DNA of 64,000 bases. Source: Spongilla lacustris. Lineage: Eukaryota; Porifera; Demospongiae; Spongillida; Spongillidae. Location of the stretch: assembly GCA_949361645.1 (NCBI GenBank), contig OX442415.1:25320224-25384223 (forward strand), given 5' to 3'. A program made the translations under genes and the position numbers. Positions within the stretch are counted from its first letter, which is position 1; every line of letters begins with the position of its first letter. The notes below the pieces were generated by a model. The model saw only the letters and a list, made by a program, of their open reading frames with translations. It was not told the origin of the DNA and made no database searches. Positions 10,580-22,699 of this stretch are shown piece after piece.

Positions 10580-11660
10580 TTGAAATATTTTTGCACGTCA
10601 GTATTGTTTACTAACAATATCAATTTTAAATACTGTGCTGTCAACTTTAACATATACACGTACATTAATTTGGTTCAGATATGATACATCATTTGAACAT
10701 GCATGTTCTAGCTTACATTTGATATATAGATATGACAATTGGTGATCTAGGGTGGTACAAAGAGGCACATTGAATTGTATTGTAAGAGCAGTGGAGTACC
10801 TAAAGGACACAAGTCAAATTTGTACACTGTACAGTAACAAGGCACTGACTACTTTGTGGCGAGTTTCAGATAGAAATATATGGTCCGTGTGCTTTAATTC
10901 TGTAGCTCAAAATCATTCATTGAGTATGTTGAAGTGTTGAGCTCAAACATGCTTAGAATTCTCAAGAATGAACTAATTTGGTAACTGTTGTGTACATGGT
11001 ACATGCTGTACATTTTACGAGGTCTTCTTTATAAGGCCCTTCCAGTAGTACATTAGGGCCATATTCTCCACCTCCTTTTGTTTCTTAAACCATTCAATCT
11101 CATCATTTCTCTCCTTACCTCTGTTTTATCTTCAGCAGTCCTTCCTCATTCCTTTCTCTCCCCACCTCTCTCCTGACCCAGATATTTATCAGGTGGCAGG
11201 GGTATCCTGGACCTACTTATAGGCCTACCCTGGACTTACTTTTACCTACATAGGCCTGCCCTACTTATAATGTTCATGTAGGCCTACCCTGGACCTCCTA
11301 GTCTGCATGGGTTATTGCATGCTTACATTGTATCTGATGTTAGGCTGGTCCTCTGGCATGCTCAGCCTTTTTTAATGCCAACCTTGGACCCCTATATGTA
11401 AGCCTCATGTACCTAGGTAGGCCTATACCCCAGCTGGACCTTATATATGTATCTGTGTAGGCGCGACTACCTTAGAACTACATGTAACATATGTAGGCCT
11501 GGGTGGAGTGTGCTTTGTGCCTGCATGATGCTGAGAACTTTGGCCTTGTACGGATGATGCATAACCATGCCACTGGTACTTCAGTATCAACAGCTGTTTG
11601 CAATTGTTTCACGGAGATGAGACTGACAAGTTACTTATGTGAACATATTAATGGTTCTGT
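10580..11660. other. No gene; irregular TAGGCCTACC repeats
   Basis: From about 11165 to 11500 the phrase TAGGCCTACCCTGGAC recurs in loose, diverged copies, an old minisatellite. Nothing else is recognisable. Confidence 0.45.
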
Positions 11661-11664
11661 AATG

Positions 11665-12062
11665 ATGGCCTGGTGGGAAGGGGCATGGCCTGATGGGAAG
11701 GGGCATGGCCTGGTGGGAAGGGGCATGGCCTGATGGGGAGGGGCATGGGCTGGTGGGAAGGGGTGGGAAGGGGCATGGCCTGATGGGGAGGGGCATGGCC
11801 TGATGGGAAGGGGTGGGAAGGGGCATGGCCTGATGGGAAGGGGTGGGAAGGGGCATGGCCTGATGGGGAGGGGCATGGCCTGATGGGAAGGGGCATGGCC
11901 TGGTGGGAAGGGGCATGGCCCGATGGGAAGGGGCATGGCTTGATGGAAAGGGGCATGGCCTGATGGGAAGGGGTGGGGAGGGGCATGGCCTGATGGGAAG
12001 GGGCATGGCCTGATGGGAAGGGGTGGGGAGGGGCATGGCTTGATGGAAAGGGGCATGGCCTG
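11665..12062. repeat. 20-bp minisatellite
   Basis: About 18 copies of GGGAAGGGGCATGGCCTGAT with single-base variants, broken several times by an extra GGGAAGGGGT half-unit. The Pro/His-rich frames on the minus strand are by-products of the repeat. Confidence 0.95.
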
Positions 12063-12439
12063 GCTTTCTCTAGGATCATTATGACCCATGAAGAATTCGT
12101 TGTTGTTCTTCTGCATGTGTTTCTATACCCTCTATACCTCCTAGAGAACGAAATCAAAAATTATGCCACTAGCGAAGGCAACTTAGCGGCTAAATACTAA
12201 TTTGCCATATACTCACCTTCCCTCTGTTTATCTTTTTGAAGAATACATGTAGTTCTCCATCCATCACAACAAATTTCGCAGCTTTCCTTCTAATACACAT
12301 TTTCGCCCTTCACTTGAACCAGAGATTGGTTGGACAAAAGCTATGCGTACAAAAAAAAGAGCATATAATCAAAATTGTATCAGATTGATTTACTGCTTGT
12401 GGGGAGTATACATGTAAACACTAGGAAGCGAGAAGAGAA

Positions 12440-12515
12440 AGAGGGGGGGGGGGGGGGACGAAATATTTAGGCCCCCTGGCCCAGCCCACCATGAAATAGC
12501 CACCACGCCACTGTG
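12440..12515. mobile_element. Solo end of a CAG-ended element
   Basis: A G-run of 15 or more, then GGCCCCCTGGCCCAGCC, ending in ACGCCACTG. This is the same layout as the right end of the element at 2347-3272. No matching left end is seen nearby, so it is a truncated copy. Confidence 0.45.
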
Positions 12516-12773
12516 CATACATGGGGAGTTACTCACCTTTAAGGTGACTCTGAATAGTGCATTTGCAACTCTAAAAGCATGATTTGAAGGAAGAGGACTG
12601 AGAACAGTTTCAACCTACTTTGAAAAATACAATCGTTAAGAATTCCAGATTATGATTTCAAAATGGGTCCCATGCACAAAATCAATTCCTATGTGATGCC
12701 ATGGAGTTACTGCAACAGGATGGAGTTCAGGGGCAGTATGAATATGTATCCGATTTGCGCACTGCATCCGATT

Positions 12774-12862
12774 CACAACCTTTGACCTGCTTTAAAGCGG
12801 GTTGGCCCGCTTTGCAGCCGGTCAAAAACGGGAGGCCCGCTTTATAGCGGGTCAGGTTGTGA
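12774..12862. repeat. Short imperfect palindrome
   Basis: CACAACCT at the left and AGGTTGTG at the right enclose repeated CCCGCTTTA and TAAAGCGGG stems, giving a GC-rich cruciform-prone block directly next to an R2 repeat copy. Confidence 0.6.
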
Positions 12863-12904
12863 ATTGGGCAGTAGCATATGTACACAAGAGCAGATTCACA
12901 AGTA

Positions 12905-13078
12905 AATAAAAAACATTCTCCGGCTATGAGAAAGTTGGTGGTATATAGGATTTGAAGGCAATAGTGGTGTAAAAAGGAAGGGAACAAGGGTCTAATAATA
13001 AGGGAAAATGAAATAGTCCTATATTTAGCACATGACTAATGAAACCCATCCTACTATTTGTGCTAAATATAGGACTAG
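12905..13078. repeat. R2 foldback family, truncated copy
   Basis: Left arm of the family found whole at 27950-28236 (AACATTCTC, GGTATATAGGATTTGAAGG, GTAAAAAGGAAGGGAACA). Only the innermost part of the right arm (TGCTAAATATAGGACT) follows. Confidence 0.7.
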
Positions 13079-13079
13079 T

Positions 13080-13890
13080 TCGTTTATACATTTAACATTT
13101 GTGATTGTGGTTGAAAAATGTAGGTACTACCGGTCGACATAGCCAAGATGCGTGGTGTTTTAAAGGCTAAACAGGGCATACTATTGCATATCAACCACTC
13201 CTTTTCTAATATCACCGACATAGAGAAGGTGTCTAAAGGTGATGAGCGCGGTTCGTAAGGAAGACAGTCGAGCTAGCCAGTGGGTGTGGCTTTAGTAACC
13301 GTTTCGCGTGCGTAGAGGTCACTATACAATTACCGTATACCGCTCGAGCTCCAGCTAGCTAGCTCCGGAGCCTAACCGGCCGGGTAGCTGGCCTAAGAAG
13401 CAAGGGCCATGGGGGCCATTGCCTCCATTTTATTGTCATAGGGGAGCATTGCCCCCCCCCCCCCCTCCCCCCTCACCTTTATTCAGTACGATCTATACAC
13501 CATCCTAAAATTTATTTCAGGTCCTCAGCCTATAGACACATTTATTTATTTGTACCCCCACCTTTAAATACCTTCCTACACACCTGATGGTGGCACTGTG
13601 CTTCTGAAGTAGTGCTATGGTGCTATGCTTGCTGTGGTGCTTATTGTGTAGTGCTATGGTGCTGTGTTTGTGAAGCATGTGAAGTAGTGCCATCCCTGTT
13701 TAGTGCTGAAGTAGTGCCATGGGTGAAGTAGTGCTAAGGTGCTGATTGTGTAGTGCTATGGTGCTGATTATGTAGTGCTATAATGACCAAAACCAAATAC
13801 CAGAGTGTATAATAGTTGCACTTGTTTTAATTACATGTAAAGTAAATAGCCCACGTCACGATCAGGTGATGAAGCTGGATGTTAGAATAC
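13080..13890. other. No gene; poly-C tract and loose repeats
   Basis: Contains a C-run near 13450-13466 beside GGAGCATTGCC (similar to the block at 55.03 kb), and at 13600-13790 diverged repeats of TAGTGCTATGGTGCTG. No coding frame. Confidence 0.45.
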
Positions 13891-13892
13891 AA

Positions 13893-14050
13893 CCTCCTCA
13901 CACCTGACCCCTCCCTACTATCACACCCCTCCCTACACCACACCCCTCCCTACACCACACCCCTCCCTACACCACACCCCTCCCTACACCACACCCCTCC
14001 CTACACCACACCCCTCCCTACCATCACACCCCTACCTACTATCACACACC
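13893..14050. repeat. 16-bp minisatellite
   Basis: About nine copies of CCCTCCCTACACCACA, degenerating at both ends to CTATCACA variants. Confidence 0.9.
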
Positions 14051-14104
14051 TCAGTATTATATTAATGTGTTCTCCAATAAGTTGCATGATAACAAGCTTA
14101 AGTC

Positions 14105-14485
14105 ATTTGGTCCCCCTCCCTCCCCAACATATACATACTGTCCCAGAGTACTAGTAAACTTAGGGGGAAAACATCACTGTCTATTGTGGAGTCCGGTGAT
14201 AGTTACACAAAAGTCACTAACCCCCCCCCCCCCCCCCCCCCCTCACCCAAACATATGACCCATGCATATTGCTATGGCCACTAAACATTACATACTGTCC
14301 TAACAATGTCCCAGAGTAGGGGAAACACTTCACTGTCCATTGTTTGAGTCAGGTGATAGAAATTTTAAGTTACACAAAAGTCACTAACCCCCCCCCCCCC
14401 CTCCCCCAAACTTATGACCCATGCATATTGCTATGCTCACTAAACATCACATACTGTTCTAACAATGTCCCAGAGTAGGGGAAGT
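14105..14485. repeat. ~180-bp direct duplication with long C-tracts
   Basis: Two tandem copies share CATACTGTCC, CAGAGTA, the phrase ACACAAAAGTCACTAAC, a long C-run (14221-14242 in the first copy), and GACCCATGCATATTGCTATG. The C-tract has different lengths in the two copies. Confidence 0.85.
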
Positions 14486-14513
14486 ACGTGTAGCTACGGT
14501 ACCGCGTAGTTAG

Positions 14514-15245
14514 CAGTGGCGGATCCAGGAATTCGGCGAGGGGGGGGGGGGGTCCGACATGAAAATAGATGAGGGGCGGGGCGCGCGCTTTGCGCGCGCA
14601 ATTTGTTTTGCATGTTATTCCATAGAGAGATTGCATGGAACGGAGGCAGTCACTTGCACTCAGTTAAGTTCTTGTTCCCAGGCTTATAATTATTAAATGG
14701 GTGTGTTTCATCGTCAAATTTAATTTGTACGTGCGCTTAGTTATTACTTCGATACTTGAGCCACTTAAAATTTGCATCATACTCAGATAACCTACTTCAA
14801 GCAATGAACAGTATTCTGTTTCGTCCCCTGTACATCAGCTGCATAAATCTTCGGCGGACCTATATAGCCTGCAGTTTGAAAACCACCTAGCTCTTGGAGT
14901 CATAGAAAAAAATCGCGGGAATCACATAGGCGACGCATCCAATTTTACGCGTCACCAGAGATAGTATATTGTCTCTATGTCACTGTCGCGTGTACGAACG
15001 ATGTCATTGTATGAAATTAAATTTCGTAATTTAGGTTAAATTTCGTAATTTACCTTCCGACGCCTATATGACATACGAAGAATGCAAAGCAACGCAATTA
15101 AACGACGCGTCGTCGAGGAACAATACACCGAAGCACGAAGCACCTTTATGCGCACGTGACTGGGGTATTAATAGTAATTATATTCATCATGGGTCCTGAG
15201 GGGGGGGTCCGGACCCCCAGGACCCCCTCGCTGGATCCGCCCTTG
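14514..15245. mobile_element. Non-autonomous CAGTGGCGGATCCAG-ended element, 732 bp
   Basis: Left end CAGTGGCGGATCCAG; right end is the inverse of CAAGGGCGGATCCAG. Subterminal G-run on the left, and a GGTCCGGACCCCCAGGACC block on the right. It carries the same GCGCGC-rich internal motif as the 2347-3272 element. No transposase frame. No convincing target duplication could be read, and the right end abuts the next element. Confidence 0.6.
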
Positions 15246-15247
15246 AT

Positions 15248-15446
15248 AGGGGAGGATTTAGTTAGATCGATCTAGATCCCGCTTGGCTAGAACAATGTGC
15301 AAGCCTGCAAAGGATGGTAACATGCAGAACGCTGCATAGATTACAGTATGTATTACGTCATTCGTATGCATTACGTCATTCTTCATATAGGAAAGGGGGG
15401 GTCCGGACCCCCTGGACCCCCCCCCCCCCCCCTAAATCCGCCCCCA
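15248..15446. mobile_element. Small non-autonomous element of the same family
   Basis: About 200 bp between GGGGAGGATTTAG and the inverse of GGGGGCGGATTTAG. Its right end repeats the GTCCGGACCCCCTGGACC palindromic block of its neighbour. It is almost contiguous with the 732-bp element, which suggests a preferred insertion spot or a composite. Confidence 0.5.
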
Positions 15447-15479
15447 ACCATTAATATATATATTGTAGCTTCGAGACTA

Positions 15480-15842
15480 TTTGACCACAGAAGCGAGTAT
15501 GGCGACCAATTCTGAAGCGATTGTTGTTGTTTTTATTCCTTAGGCATGTTCCTATCCCGTGTTATGCGCTTTCAACACAAAAAGTGGCCGACGACAATAC
15601 GTGGGACTGGGTACGAGTTTAGAAAATAGTTTTGTTCTCCGCAACCAAGCGGTTTTATTACGTCTAACAAGCGCTAAACCGCTAACATCTTGTTCGATAA
15701 TGAGAAACATCTAAGCGATTCGATCGTCACGAGTCCCGTTAGAAGCCGTTCGCGTTTTATTAATGACTAGACTTCATAATCGGGGTCAAATCCTATATAT
15801 ATCTAGCTAGCTATATGAGAGTTACTAACGTAACTCTCGATA
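15480..15842 (-). repeat. Dispersed repeat R1, diverged copy D
   Basis: In inverse orientation to copies A and B. It shares the TTTTGTTCTC segment, GCGTTTTATTAATGA, CAAATCCTATAT and the terminal hairpin GAGAGTTAC-TAAC-GTAACTCTC, but is much more diverged. Confidence 0.5.
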
Positions 15843-15849
15843 ATTAAAT

Positions 15850-17156
15850 TGAAGTATTCATGCGGGCCATTTTTAGCAGCCGGCGAAAATTTGATCCGGG
15901 TGGCAGTGGACTACTTTAGGCAACCCATCTCAGTCCGGGCGGACCAATTAACCATGCGAAAGTGGACCGCCCGCGCCAGACTACTTTGACAGGTAGGACC
16001 TCTTTTGCGGCCACGACATGCCACCCCGGCCTCTGGCCGCGCAGCTCTGAGTTCGTCTGCCACCTCAAGGTTGGCTTCCTTCTGTCGTTCATGGCGCTGT
16101 TCTCCCTCTGCACCATGCATATAGGTCTTATCTGCCACACTCCCTTGAGCTCACCACGGTGCCAACACCATCTCCCAGCTCCGTCAGCTCAGTCTCCTCC
16201 AGTCACCAACTTCTTCTCCACAATTTCCTCCTGTTCCACTGCTCTTCTTCGTTTCGCCTACGAGTGCCCCCCCCCCCCCCCCCCCACCCAAGGGATCGTG
16301 CCGGATCAGCTACTGCCCGCAGAGATGGCGTTATGACCCAAATACATGTACATAAACGCGCGGTAAACATGCAGGCACTCCTCGAACTGATCGTACCTGT
16401 ATATATATATATAAATGGAGGCACGAAATCATACTGAAGAGGCACGCTCTTGCATGTAACGCCGTCAAGTATATAATTCCTAGATTATTAGCGAAATATC
16501 CGATCGCGACTGGCCGGGGCTCCGCGAATAACGGAACTGAAGTAATTCCGTCACATTGCGTGCTCACTCCTACCTGCCTCGACTTTCCTCAAAATAGGCC
16601 AACTCCAGGAATTTTAATATAATTGATTTCATTCAGGTGCATGGATATAGTATTTGTGGGCACCATTTTTGTGTAAAGAAAGTGCCAAATAAGGGATCAT
16701 GCATGCAATTATGAATTTATGGAAATAACCTGCATTAGCAAAAGTCATGTGTCACGAGTTTGCTAAATGCATCAATGCGCAGAACCGCAGCAGTATCTTT
16801 AAATTGCATTATTTGTTTGCTCCCTTTTTTACCTACATCCATATCAGTTTTATTTATGCATCTTGACAGAAGTTTGTCATCTGCACCTATGTACACTGAA
16901 TTCATGTGGTTTGTGCATATGAATGCAATTTCATCTGGACTAGCATTTCTGCAAATGATCTATCTAGTATAACACCTGAACATGCGCAAAAAAAAAAAAA
17001 AAAAAAACACCAAAAAAAAAAAACCTAACAAAAAGCCAGTTTAACTACACTGTACGGGCCATGTACACACGTCATAGTTATTCGACTTGTGGCTGCTTTG
17101 GTTTTGGCGGTCCTTGAGCTGTAAACGGTAAAACCAATATATTATAGAACTGACAC
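15850..17156. other. No gene; C19 tract
   Basis: Contains a run of 19 C at 16267-16285 and A-runs near 16990-17030. Overlapping frames on both strands at 15911-16567 look like artefacts of GC-rich sequence. No family recognised. Confidence 0.4.
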
Positions 17157-17775
17157 ATGCACCGGATATTCAAATCAGCATCAAATACGGAATTAACATT
17201 GTGCCGCATGTACATACATATAGAGAGGTCATTTACCTATAGATTCGTTGATTTTTATGTCATCCGTTACGGAGATACAGTTGAACAAACTACGTATACG
17301 TCCACGTTTTCCCGCTTGATTCGCGCCAATGTTCGCCTCCCCATACATAGTGGGACGCAACTGATTTGTCCAAATCATTGGCGCGAATCGAGCGCGAAAA
17401 TGTGCACGTAGTTTGTTCAACTGTATCTCCGTAACGAATGGCATTTAAATTAAATAACAGAACAGATCGATATCGGTATAGGACCTCTCTACCTAAAAAC
17501 TGAATTTGAAGCGATTTGATTACTCCTACCGAAAGTTATGGCAGGTTTGAACCCGGTGGGGTATCGAACGTTGCAATACTGGCACGGAGCAAGTGCAAGA
17601 CTCCAAAATGTATCTTACCATACAAAAATGGTGTGGTATAAAGTGATAAAGTGTTGAAAATAGGAAGGTGATAGCCTTAACTCTTCGGAAATATAATGGT
17701 TCAAACGCAAGGCAATTTTATTTAAAAAATAATAAAAAAATACGCGACATTTTCTCGGAAACTGCATGTCCCAAT
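17157..17775. mobile_element. R3 foldback family copy
   Basis: Core inverted pair at 17272-17435 built on GGAGATACAGTTGAACAAAC, with the inner TTGATTCGCGCCAATG and its complement. The flank to 17770 (TATGGCAGGTTTGAACC, AAATGGTGTGGTAT, TTTTCTCGGAAACTG) matches 61.6-61.9 kb. The same core lies inside the larger foldback at 40.4-41.3 kb. Confidence 0.7.
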
Positions 17776-17860
17776 TATCGTATTACTTTAATAAAAATGC
17801 TTCTCGTTTGAATCGCTATATATCTTCCGAACGCCATTAATTCAATTCATATTCAATGCT

Positions 17861-18091
17861 GTCCGCCATCTTGGTGCTCAAGCTACTATAGAACGGTATG
17901 GGCAATTTACAGTCTTTTATTGTTTATTCCTGTTTTAGGTCTTGTAATACTTTTATATTCTTACCATGGAATGACGTCAGTGCCCACTGTAAAAACATAA
18001 AACCAAACTCATTATCACTTACTGTGAAATTACCAAGAGCTTTGTTTTGCCCATACCGTCCTATAGTAACTTGAGCACCAAGATGGCGGAC
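17861..18091. mobile_element. 231-bp foldback with CAAGATGGCGGAC ends
   Basis: Arms of about 45 bp (GTCCGCCATCTTGGTGCTCA at the left, its complement at the right) enclose about 140 bp of AT-rich sequence. Each end carries AAGATGGCGG, the consensus bound by the animal factor YY1. No target duplication resolved and no coding frame. Confidence 0.7.
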
Positions 18092-18417
18092 AACAAATAA
18101 TTTTAATTTCAATGAATGTCATTGCTCACGCGATGAAAAGGGTCTATACTACTGGTAGTGGGTCTGTTGGCTGCAGGTGGTTATACTGTGGGGTATTGGC
18201 CTCTTCCACTGTTTGTGTATATAGGGGCTGCCGATTTCACTTGCAATGAGAGGGCTCGCGTCCGCGGCGCCTGCATGGCTAGCTGTTGGCTCCCCTGGCC
18301 CGGAAATGCACCATGAGCTAGGAACTAATTTCACCTGCAGTGTGGGGGTTTAATGGTTCCACTAGCTGGCCATTGGCCTGTGGGCAGCTGACTCAACTAG
18401 CAGTAAAAAACAGGTCG

Positions 18418-18622
18418 GGGAAGGGGAGTTAAGACTCCATGCAAAATGTATTTCAACATTGAGAAATGGTGTAGTATGAAGTGTTGAAAATAGAAAGTTA
18501 ATACCATTTTGTCTTTCAGAAGTTATAAACGCGAGGCATTTTTATGTTAATATAATTATGCGAAGTGTCATTTTCTCGGAAACTGCATGTACACCGTTCA
18601 TACTTGTATAGTATTATAGACT
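18418..18622. repeat. R3-related repeat fragment
   Basis: Matches the outer part of the R3 family (GAGAAATGGTGTAGTATGAA, AAGTTATAAACGC, TTTTCTCGGAAACTGCATG). It ends right next to the splice donor of the following exon, so it sits at the edge of an intron. Confidence 0.6.
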
Positions 18623-18625
18623 TAC

Positions 18626-18725
18626 GTTTTTTGCACCGTTTGTACGTATATATCGCCAAGCCGATTAGTCCAGCAACTACGCCTACAGTGGCTACACCGA
18701 CACCAACCTTGACGTATCCTTCCAT
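18626..18725 (-). CDS. First coding exon of a small membrane protein (partial)
   Basis: Begins at ATG 18725 and ends at a strong GTAAGT donor (18625-18620), phase 1, 33 complete codons. It encodes a short leader MEGYVKV, a Gly/Val/Ala/Leu transmembrane segment (GVGVATVGVVAGLIGLAIYT), then a basic cytoplasmic stop-transfer tail YKRCKK. A TTTAACTGTTTACAG acceptor lies just before the ATG, so a 5' UTR intron is likely. Downstream exons should lie below 18620 but were not recognised; R3 repeat sequence fills the start of the intron. Probably a type III or tail-proximal membrane protein. Family unknown. Confidence 0.5.
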
Positions 18726-18729
18726 ACTG

Positions 18730-19427
18730 TAAACAGTTAAAGATATAAAAAAAACAGTTGATTATTAGCGTGCTGCACCAGCCCCTCCCACTCCATCCCC
18801 ACCACCGTCAATCAGCCGTGCAGATCTAGAGCCTCTACTGCTATAAACAAAGACGCCCGCGCATGTATTATATTGCCGGCTAACCTTTCCTATAATGCAC
18901 GTACGCACTTAATCACGCGTTTTCAGTTGTCATGGTTATGCATGTATAAAAACACTGGTTACAAGTGGATTCAAAATTGTATTCACGATGCATGCATCAT
19001 TGGCATTGCATGTTTATGTTTAAAAAAAGGACCCATCTAGGACTGCATGTTTTGAACAGCATGGGGGACGAAACCCGCTAGTATATAGCATCATTACACA
19101 CCTGTGCATGTATTCTTGTCTGATACTCGAGCAGGGCCAGGGGCGGATCCAGGATGTCGGGTTAATAACTGTATTGGGGCGTGCCCCTCCCGTGACAGCT
19201 AGGGAAAGGAAGTAGCCACAGGCGCTTTATTTTTTTACTTTAGCATGATCTATTTGACATGCAGTGATTGCCCCCACCCCCCCCCCCCCCCCACCCCCCC
19301 CAAGCACGTTGGGTGTAACGCTAACTCGCGCTTCATTTCTGAATTTGAATGTTAATTTATTCATAACTGGTCGGTTGGTCAATATCAACCACATGATCTT
19401 GCTGACAATTTCAACCATCACGTTTAC
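18730..19427. other. No gene; element end and poly-C block
   Basis: CAGGGGCGGATCCAGG at 19138 is a typical left end of the CAG-ended element family, but no right end was found. A C/A-rich block at 19268-19303 follows. Confidence 0.4.
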
Positions 19428-19488
19428 CTTTCCGTAGTGCTTCTTCAACCTGTTCCTTGTCATCTGGGCTGTCATCGTGCTGTTCCAT
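19428..19488 (-). CDS. Possible 5' coding exon, unknown gene (partial)
   Basis: ATG at 19488 in the context ATAATGG, 20 codons (MEQHDDSPDDKEQVEEALRK), then an AAAG/GTAAAC donor in phase 1. It is acidic and likely disordered or helical. It cannot be joined in frame to the membrane exon at 18.7 kb, so it would belong to another minus-strand gene whose later exons I could not find. Weak evidence. Confidence 0.3.
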
Positions 19489-19489
19489 T

Positions 19490-20447
19490 ATGTTCACTGT
19501 GTGGCATAATCATCACCTTACTGTATGACACCCCAATCATGTAAGTATAACTTGTGCTGAAGACTCTTTAGCAACACTGCTATTATAGTCCCTTTGTCCC
19601 TCACCGGTTCAAGAAACTACTCTACTGACAGTGGATGGTTTGGTTTGAAAAGTGCTTTTCCTGCTATTGTTTCAAGGCAATGGCTTCCGTTTAACCAAGG
19701 TCTTTACTGATGAATAATAAAAGACCTGTCTAAAGTTTTTCATGTTTCCCTCCCATTCTGTTTGTTAATTTGATTCTCTTTAATATAAAACACCTTTATT
19801 GTCTCTGACTCTCAATGTCAAAATGGTGTTGATCCTTATGGTTGTTTGTCTAGGCTACATGTGTTGAGGACCAATCACATCGTATAGCTCTTTTGAACAT
19901 GCTTTAGCTTCACAAAAGGGCATTAAAAAGAATGGAGTAAGGCTTGTTTACACACACACACACACACACTATTGCTCCATACCTGAGGTGGGGGCTGGTC
20001 CCAGTCATTTACATGTAGCCTCTCTTTCACAATCTTTGAGTGTTTGATTTTCCGTTAACCAGAGGATGATTGCACTTTCAACTCATTCAACCGCAGTGAG
20101 TTAGATGATTGAAAAATGCAATATTGCCAGTATATTGTGAGAAAAGGAATATAAAATAAATTGTCTAGAGCTCATATACATACCTGGTTGCAAAAGTATG
20201 TTCCTAGGTCAGCTAGATATCATTATTCTAGGATACCCATGATGAAGAAATAGATCTGCAAGGATGTTCTTTTTTTTTGGAGAACCATGAGCTTCAGGCC
20301 ACCTTGCAAATAACAGCAATTGTGTACTTGTTACCATTTGGTGTGCAAGGTACTGAGAGGTCCAATAAGATCTATATTTCAATCTCTCAGTACCATTTGG
20401 AGCTGCATGGCATAGGATGCAACCCTTCAGCTCAGGAGGCTGGGGTC

Positions 20448-20478
<31 letters not shown>

Positions 20479-22205
20479 GCAATGCCGGTTGCACAATCAG
20501 TCATTGTACCTGTGCAAATAAAGTCAGAGTTCTATAATTAAAACTGGGTTTTTGTATTATTAAAATGGAGATCACTAAAAGTTTCTTTACCCATCCAGTT
20601 TCTGGTGGCTGTCAATACCTTCAGAAACAGGGACAGTACACATGTAACTTACATGGGTATTGCCTTAATCAATTAAATTGATAGTCTCCCACTCCTTTAA
20701 AAAATGCTGTAATAACCTAATTGTTATTATAAAATTTAGTTTCTTTAAACATGCTATGCACACAAATCAGTATCACACTACATTCCCCAAAGAAGCCATA
20801 TGTCCTCAATGCCCCTGACATAGGTGCAGTATCTAATAAATTGTTGGCCATCAATTCATTACTGAGTCAAAAAAAAACAACAACTGATTATTCATATACA
20901 GTACTGAAGAAGAGTTTTTATTGTAAGATCAATGTGCCGCAGTCACAGAGCCCTAGAATTAGACAATCTCATCATACACTGGAGAGAAAGACTGAATGAA
21001 AATCCACCAAAGTGGCTCCCACAGCAACTTAATGTCAGCATGATATTCACTACTCCATAATTTATTATCATTAGTGAAGCATGGAGGGATATTATCACAT
21101 GTTGCCACATAGATACAATAAACCCAATGAAAAGAATCAGTGTTTGGGCATGAACCTCAGCATGACGATTCCAAGGATTATGATCATGATGAACACAGAA
21201 ATGTCGATCCTCCAGAAAAGAGCTGTGCTCTCCAGATTATGATGAACCTGAAGAGGAGGATTTCAGATACATGCAAGTTTGACCTAACATGGTACATGTA
21301 CACATTCATTCAGACAATGTAAATAATTCATTTGTATATGATTCTAATAATGCTTACTCATGGTCTTATGTACATCAGTACATGATATAATTATACAAAG
21401 ACGACAAAAAAAAAAACATTAAGGACTTGTGCTGGTGAGTCAGTTGCTAACCAGAGTAGACCATTTTATGTGCCAGTGTTAAAATGCCACCTATAGCATT
21501 GGCTTTATTTTGTACATGTATAGTTGTATAGGTACTGCTATAGGCCTCCTGGCCGCCATTTTTTTGTTTTTGCGAGTCTTCCGGCGGAGTCTTTCAACGC
21601 AAAAAGCGTTGGCTTCTGTGGCTCTGCCATTATACACGAACTATGTAGTATAAGTGCTGACCTGTTGAAGAGAATAGTACTTCAGTTTAATATTGCTCGA
21701 AAATTAAATACAGCAGTCGGATGGGCGTCTCTATTAATATTACTGTGCTCTATTATTCGACACAGCTGAAACATATAACATAATTATAGCCAATCAAAGT
21801 ATTTCTGATCTTTATATTTCACCAATCGTACTCACTTACTGCATGCTTTCTAGCTACCATGATAACGTGTTCCAGCAGTTGCTCTGTATGGTTCACTTTT
21901 TACATAGCTTGGATTATACATCCTTCTGTTTACTCCATGCACTATATTACATGTTGTTGTGTACATGGTTACTGAGCTGAAGATGCATTATGGCATGTAT
22001 ATAGGGGCACGACCTACTTAGCGTTCCTTTTCGTGTAGGTATGAGAGTTTGAAGGATGCAATCTGATTCATAAAATGAAGTGTAAAAGGTTTGATGCATT
22101 GTAAACAAACGTTTTGCGTACATACTGACATAGACTCGACATAGTATGCAACCGGTATAAGGTGCCATAGCACATGCATGCACATTGTAATGTTTCACAA
22201 TGTGT
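19490..22205. other. No supported gene; simple repeats
   Basis: Contains an (AC)8 run near 19951, T26 at 20453-20478 and plain AT-rich sequence. Frames at 20277, 20751, 21140 and 21524 were inspected. 21540-21655 encodes a possible hydrophobic leader (GLLAAIFLFLRVFRRSLSTQ) but has no other support. Confidence 0.35.
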
Positions 22206-22337
22206 GCCAGCTCAATATAGGACTATTTCCCTTTTCCTTATCATTCAACCCTTGTTTCCCTGCTTTTTACACCACTATTGTCTTCAAAACCTATATATCA
22301 CCAACTTTCATATAGAGAATGTTTTTATATACCTGTA
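22206..22337. repeat. R2 foldback family, right arm only
   Basis: Half of the R2 element (AATATAGGACTATTTCC through TTTTTACACCACTATTG to GAGAATGTTTTTATA). The opposite arm is missing. Confidence 0.65.
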
Positions 22338-22699
22338 GTCATAAGCTTCAAGACTAAGGATAAAAAGACATGAATAGCAGTTCTGTGTCCAGAATGGATC
22401 CTGGCATGTGGCATGCATGTCATTAATATCTAATCATGATAACTTCAGTATCATTTAGTAAAATTTAAAATTGGGTAAGGTTTCAAAATACAAAAAGAAA
22501 CAGTTCAGGCTTCTCTGGTTTGTCCCATTGTGACAAGTGTGTTTTAGACTGCAACTATATTTGTGCATATACTGAGTTATACAATGTACATATACATGTG
22601 TATAAAAACTATTCCACACAATGATGCCAATAAATTACTAACACAAATATGCCACATTGTTTCTTATTACTGATATAAGCTACACCTATAGCAATTCTA
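22338..22699. other. No gene seen
   Basis: AT-rich sequence between an R2 half copy and the retrotransposon end. Confidence 0.4.

Noticed and set aside
11631..12157. Pro/His-rich minus frames
   Set aside because: Created by the 20-bp GGGGCATGGCC minisatellite.
21524..21769. Plus-strand frame with a leader-like hydrophobic start
   Set aside because: No domain, splice partner or polyadenylation signal. The leader-like reading is in a different frame from the longest ORF.
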